Of a DNA stretch of 13,738 bases, positions 12,130 through 13,738 are shown one piece after another; positions within the stretch are counted from its first letter, which is position 1; each line of letters starts with the position of its first letter. A program made the translations under genes and the position numbers. The notes beneath the pieces are model-generated. The model was not told where the DNA came from. It made no database searches and saw only the letters and a program-made list of their open reading frames with translations. The stretch is from Phycisphaerae bacterium (GTDB lineage Bacteria > Planctomycetota > Phycisphaerae > Sedimentisphaerales > SG8-4). The DNA is taken from contig JAUXAH010000021.1 of NCBI GenBank assembly GCA_030614945.1, positions 1-13,738 of the forward strand, written 5' to 3'.

Positions 12130-12404
12130 TTTTTGTCCCTTTTGTGCATTTTGTCCCTTTTCGTGGCTATATTTCTCTGTGTTCTCTGTGTCCTCTGTGG
12201 CTGTTTTTCTTCGTGCCCTTCGCGTCCTTCGTGGTGAAAACCCCGTGAAATCAGTGAAATCTGTGGCCAATTTTTTTGTGCCTTTTCGTGGCTAAACAAA
12301 ATCCGCGTTAATCCGTGTTAATCCGTGGTTAATAAAAAAAGATAAAATCTCTGCGTTCTCTGTGCCTAATTCTTATCCTGAAATCTGTGAAATCTGTGGC
12401 TAAT
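12130..12404. repeat. array of 9-10-bp repeat phrases
   Basis: Each phrase is two to three copies of a 9-10-bp unit. Read on the bottom strand, most begin CCAC. CACAGAGRA units give 12175-12200; CRCGAAGGR units give 12209-12234; CACNGATTT units give 12245-12266 and 12379-12404; ATTAAYRCGG units give 12301-12333; and a CACAGAG-like phrase lies at about 12349-12366. An 18-bp unit starting TTTTGTCCCTTTT is repeated at about 12132 and 12150. A bottom-strand open frame across 12039-12299 is produced by these repeats and is not called as a gene. Confidence 0.8.
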
Positions 12405-12573
12405 TTTCAATCAAATCTGCAGGTAGTTGTCAACAAAAATCGAAAAATCGAAAAATTTTTTATCTCCTTTTCTCACAACGAGTTAATCCTGTTTATCCCG
12501 TCAAAAACACCCCAATTTTCGACTCAAACGCGCACATTCGCCCAATTATAGAGGCGCGTTGTTTTACCGCCGA
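12405..12573. other. gene-free AT-rich spacer
   Basis: No gene is seen. It holds a duplicated AAAAATCG-type stretch near 12435 and a 7-bp inverted repeat AACGCGC/GCGCGTT (12527-12533 and 12554-12560) followed by GTTTT. Confidence 0.55.
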
Positions 12574-12671
12574 GAACTATGAACCACGAACCACGAACCA
12601 CGAACTACGAACTACGAACCACGAACTATGAACAACGAACTATGAACTACAAACTACCAACTACAAGCTAC
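12574..12671. repeat. fourteen-unit 7-bp tandem repeat (GAACYAC)
   Basis: From GAACTAT at 12574 the sequence runs as 14 consecutive 7-mers close to GAACYAC, with no slip in register and decay only toward the right end (AAACTAC, CAACTAC, AAGCTAC). The open frame starting at 12579 only reflects the 21-bp superperiod and is not called as a gene. Confidence 0.9.
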
Positions 12672-12743
12672 CCAAACCGCCTAAACGACCCAAAATCCAC
12701 TTTGTGCCTTAGTGCCTTTGTGGCTATGCCTTCTTTCCTCTAC

Positions 12744-12767
12744 ATTTGTAGAGAACGCTCTACAAAT
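12744..12767. repeat. 10-bp perfect inverted repeat (hairpin)
   Basis: ATTTGTAGAG (12744-12753) and CTCTACAAAT (12758-12767) form a perfect 10-bp stem with loop AACG. CACCCC and TTTTT follow on the top strand, which is too distant for a standard terminator. It lies just before the 111-bp duplication. Confidence 0.75.
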
Positions 12768-12783
12768 CACCCCTTTTTATGCA

Positions 12784-13005
12784 AAACAAAGCCAATTTGC
12801 TGGATGTCCAAATGAACGTAAATAAAGTATTAACAAAGGATTATGAAAATAAGACACTTGGTGGATGCGGGAAAAACAAACCCAATTCAAACCCAAACAA
12901 AGCCAATTTCCGAAAAGCCAAAATGAACATAAATAAGGTATTAACAAAGGATTATGAAAATAAACCACGCCTCCGGGCTAAGGCAAAACAAACCCAATAC
13001 AAACC
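12784..13005. repeat. two tandem copies of an approximately 111-bp unit
   Basis: Copy 1 (12784-12894) and copy 2 (12895-13005) both start AAACAAAGCCAATTT. Both contain a nearly identical core running from AAATGAAC to a shared 23-24-bp stretch ending GATTATGAAAATAA (to 12852 and 12963), and both end in repeated CAAACCCAAT words. The 111-bp period is a multiple of three, so open frames on both strands (12779-13081 and 12777-12968) persist. Their composition, dominated by Lys, Asn and Pro with internal repetition, argues against real proteins. Confidence 0.82.
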
Positions 13006-13020
13006 CAATACAAACCCAAT

Positions 13021-13207
13021 CTTGACTGTCGTCAGACAAGTTTCAAACGTTACCTTGCAAAAATGGGCCATCACGAGTTGAAATACATTGACAGGTTGGG
13101 GCAATTAACGTTAAATCTTATAAAGGACAGACAATCCAATTAAATGTTACATAAACCTCGGCGGGCTCTGCGTTCTCCGCGGTAAAAAAAAGCGAAGGAT
13201 AAGCTCA
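13021..13207 (+). promoter_or_regulatory. upstream region and promoter of the DHQ synthase II gene
   Basis: Two overlapping promoters are possible: TTGACA (13088-13093), 17 bp, TTAAAT (13111-13116); or TTGGGG (13096-13101), 17 bp, TATAAA (13119-13124). The leader of roughly 80 bases contains TCTGCGTTCTCCGCGG (from about 13168), a form of the 9-bp phrase seen at 12349. A hairpin with one mismatch lies at 13021-13040. GAAGGAT about 8 bases before the ATG is the ribosome site. Confidence 0.5.
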
Positions 13208-13738
13208 ATGAAGAAATTATGGATCAACGCCGTTCCGTATAATAAGGAAATCACCATAGCTGCGCTTGAAAGCGGGGCTGAGGCGGTGGTTTTGCCGAAT
13301 GGCCAAAGCGAAAAGGTGCGGCAATTCGGCAAAATCAAAACGGTCGAAAAAAGCGGGGATATTCGCCCAGGCGTGGATGTCGAGTTTATAGATATAGCCG
13401 GCAAGAGCGATGAAGATAAGGCCGCGGCAGTGCCGAAAAACAAAATTGTTGTGCTGCGAATGCTCGACTGGACGATTATTCCGATTGAGAATCTCTTGGC
13501 CCGGCGGGGTAAAAATATTATGGTGCAGGTCGAAACAAGCGAGCAAGCCAGGCTTATGGTCGAAATCCTTGAAAAAGGTGTTGACGGTGTTGTGCTCAAA
13601 ACCACGGATATAAACGAGATTAAAAAAACCGCTGAAATTATTCACGGCATAAGCGAAAAAATCGCTCTCGTAACGGCTACGATAACAAGTACAAAACAGC
13701 TCGGAATGGGAGACAGGGCCTGCCTCGACACCTGCACG
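13208..13738 (+). CDS. 3-dehydroquinate synthase II (archaeal type), 3' part beyond window
   Basis: This enzyme family, first known from methanogens (MJ1249 type), makes 3-dehydroquinate by oxidative deamination and cyclisation of an amino-ketoheptose derived from aspartate semialdehyde, in place of classical AroB. The ATG at 13208-13210 opens 177 codons that run off the window; full-length relatives have about 320-370 residues. Diagnostic blocks are LDWTIIPIENLLA (86-98), matching the archaeal RDWTIIPLENLIA, then ILEKGVDGVVLK (120-131) and MGDRACLDTCT at the edge (167-177), matching GDRVCIDTCS. It could instead be the GriH-type relative used to make 3-amino-4-hydroxybenzoate precursors. No other aromatic pathway gene is in view. 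Confidence 0.9.
   Translation, partial: MKKLWINAVPYNKEITIAALESGAEAVVLPNGQSEKVRQFGKIKTVEKSGDIRPGVDVEFIDIAGKSDEDKAAAVPKNKIVVLRMLDWTIIPIENLLARRGKNIMVQVETSEQARLMVEILEKGVDGVVLKTTDINEIKKTAEIIHGISEKIALVTATITSTKQLGMGDRACLDTCT

Noticed and set aside
12039..12299. Bottom-strand open frame of 86 codons
   Set aside because: It is the translation of 9-10-bp noncoding repeat phrases, with no ribosome site and a repetitive composition.
12130..12671. Possible CRISPR array
   Set aside because: Repeats are 7-10 bp, directly abutting and degenerate. There are no unique spacers and no cas genes.
12579..13081. Top-strand open frames of 78 and 100 codons, and a bottom-strand frame at 12777-12968
   Set aside because: They exist because 7-bp units (21-bp superperiod) and the 111-bp duplication keep frames open; no protein-like pattern.
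13147..13645. Two bottom-strand frames overlapping the DHQ synthase II gene
   Set aside because: They are mirror frames of a well-supported gene, with no homology pattern or ribosome site.

Overview
The window reads as a piece of a bacterial chromosome, most likely from an uncultured planctomycete (Phycisphaerae-like). This placement is inferred from gene style and from the dense intergenic repeat 'phrases', not from a search. It falls into four parts: a large leftward housekeeping block (1-7707), one rightward FHA-domain gene (7943-8425), a leftward accessory block of five small genes (8814-11847), and a repeat-filled, gene-free zone (about 12000-13200) that ends at a rightward shikimate-pathway gene cut by the window edge (13208-13738).

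The leftward housekeeping block runs, in transcription order, thrS, infC, rpmI, rplT, pheS, rfbA, rfbC, rfbD, rfbB (partial). It starts at a promoter with perfect sigma-70 hexamers and exact 17-bp spacing, built out of tandem 7-bp repeats. A strong intrinsic terminator and then a second promoter lie between infC and rpmI. The block is therefore probably two units: thrS-infC, and rpmI-rplT-pheS continuing into the dTDP-rhamnose genes. infC appears to start at AUC, the kind of rare start used by IF3 genes for autoregulation. pheT does not follow pheS; four dTDP-L-rhamnose genes, tightly packed from rfbC on, follow instead. They supply an activated sugar for surface polysaccharide.

The FHA gene is divergent from thrS. 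It has its own good promoter and a long, strongly folded leader.

The accessory block is the most novel part. A ParA/MinD-type ATPase, a 158-residue unrecognised protein and a 235-residue helical protein (HEPN/DUF5677-like features) form a tight three-gene operon with strong ribosome binding sites. Upstream, in the same direction, are a GIY-YIG-like protein with a C-terminal CPxC and a 98-residue protein with weak restriction-enzyme-like features. No integrase, transposase, parB or parS was recognised. The block looks horizontally acquired and could be a defence or maintenance cassette, but this is inference.

The intergenic DNA is the second unusual part. Many gaps carry ladders of imperfect 7-bp tandem repeats, and the 12.1-12.4 kb zone carries phrases of 9-10-bp repeats. 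A 111-bp direct duplication follows. These repeats create long open frames that are almost certainly not genes.
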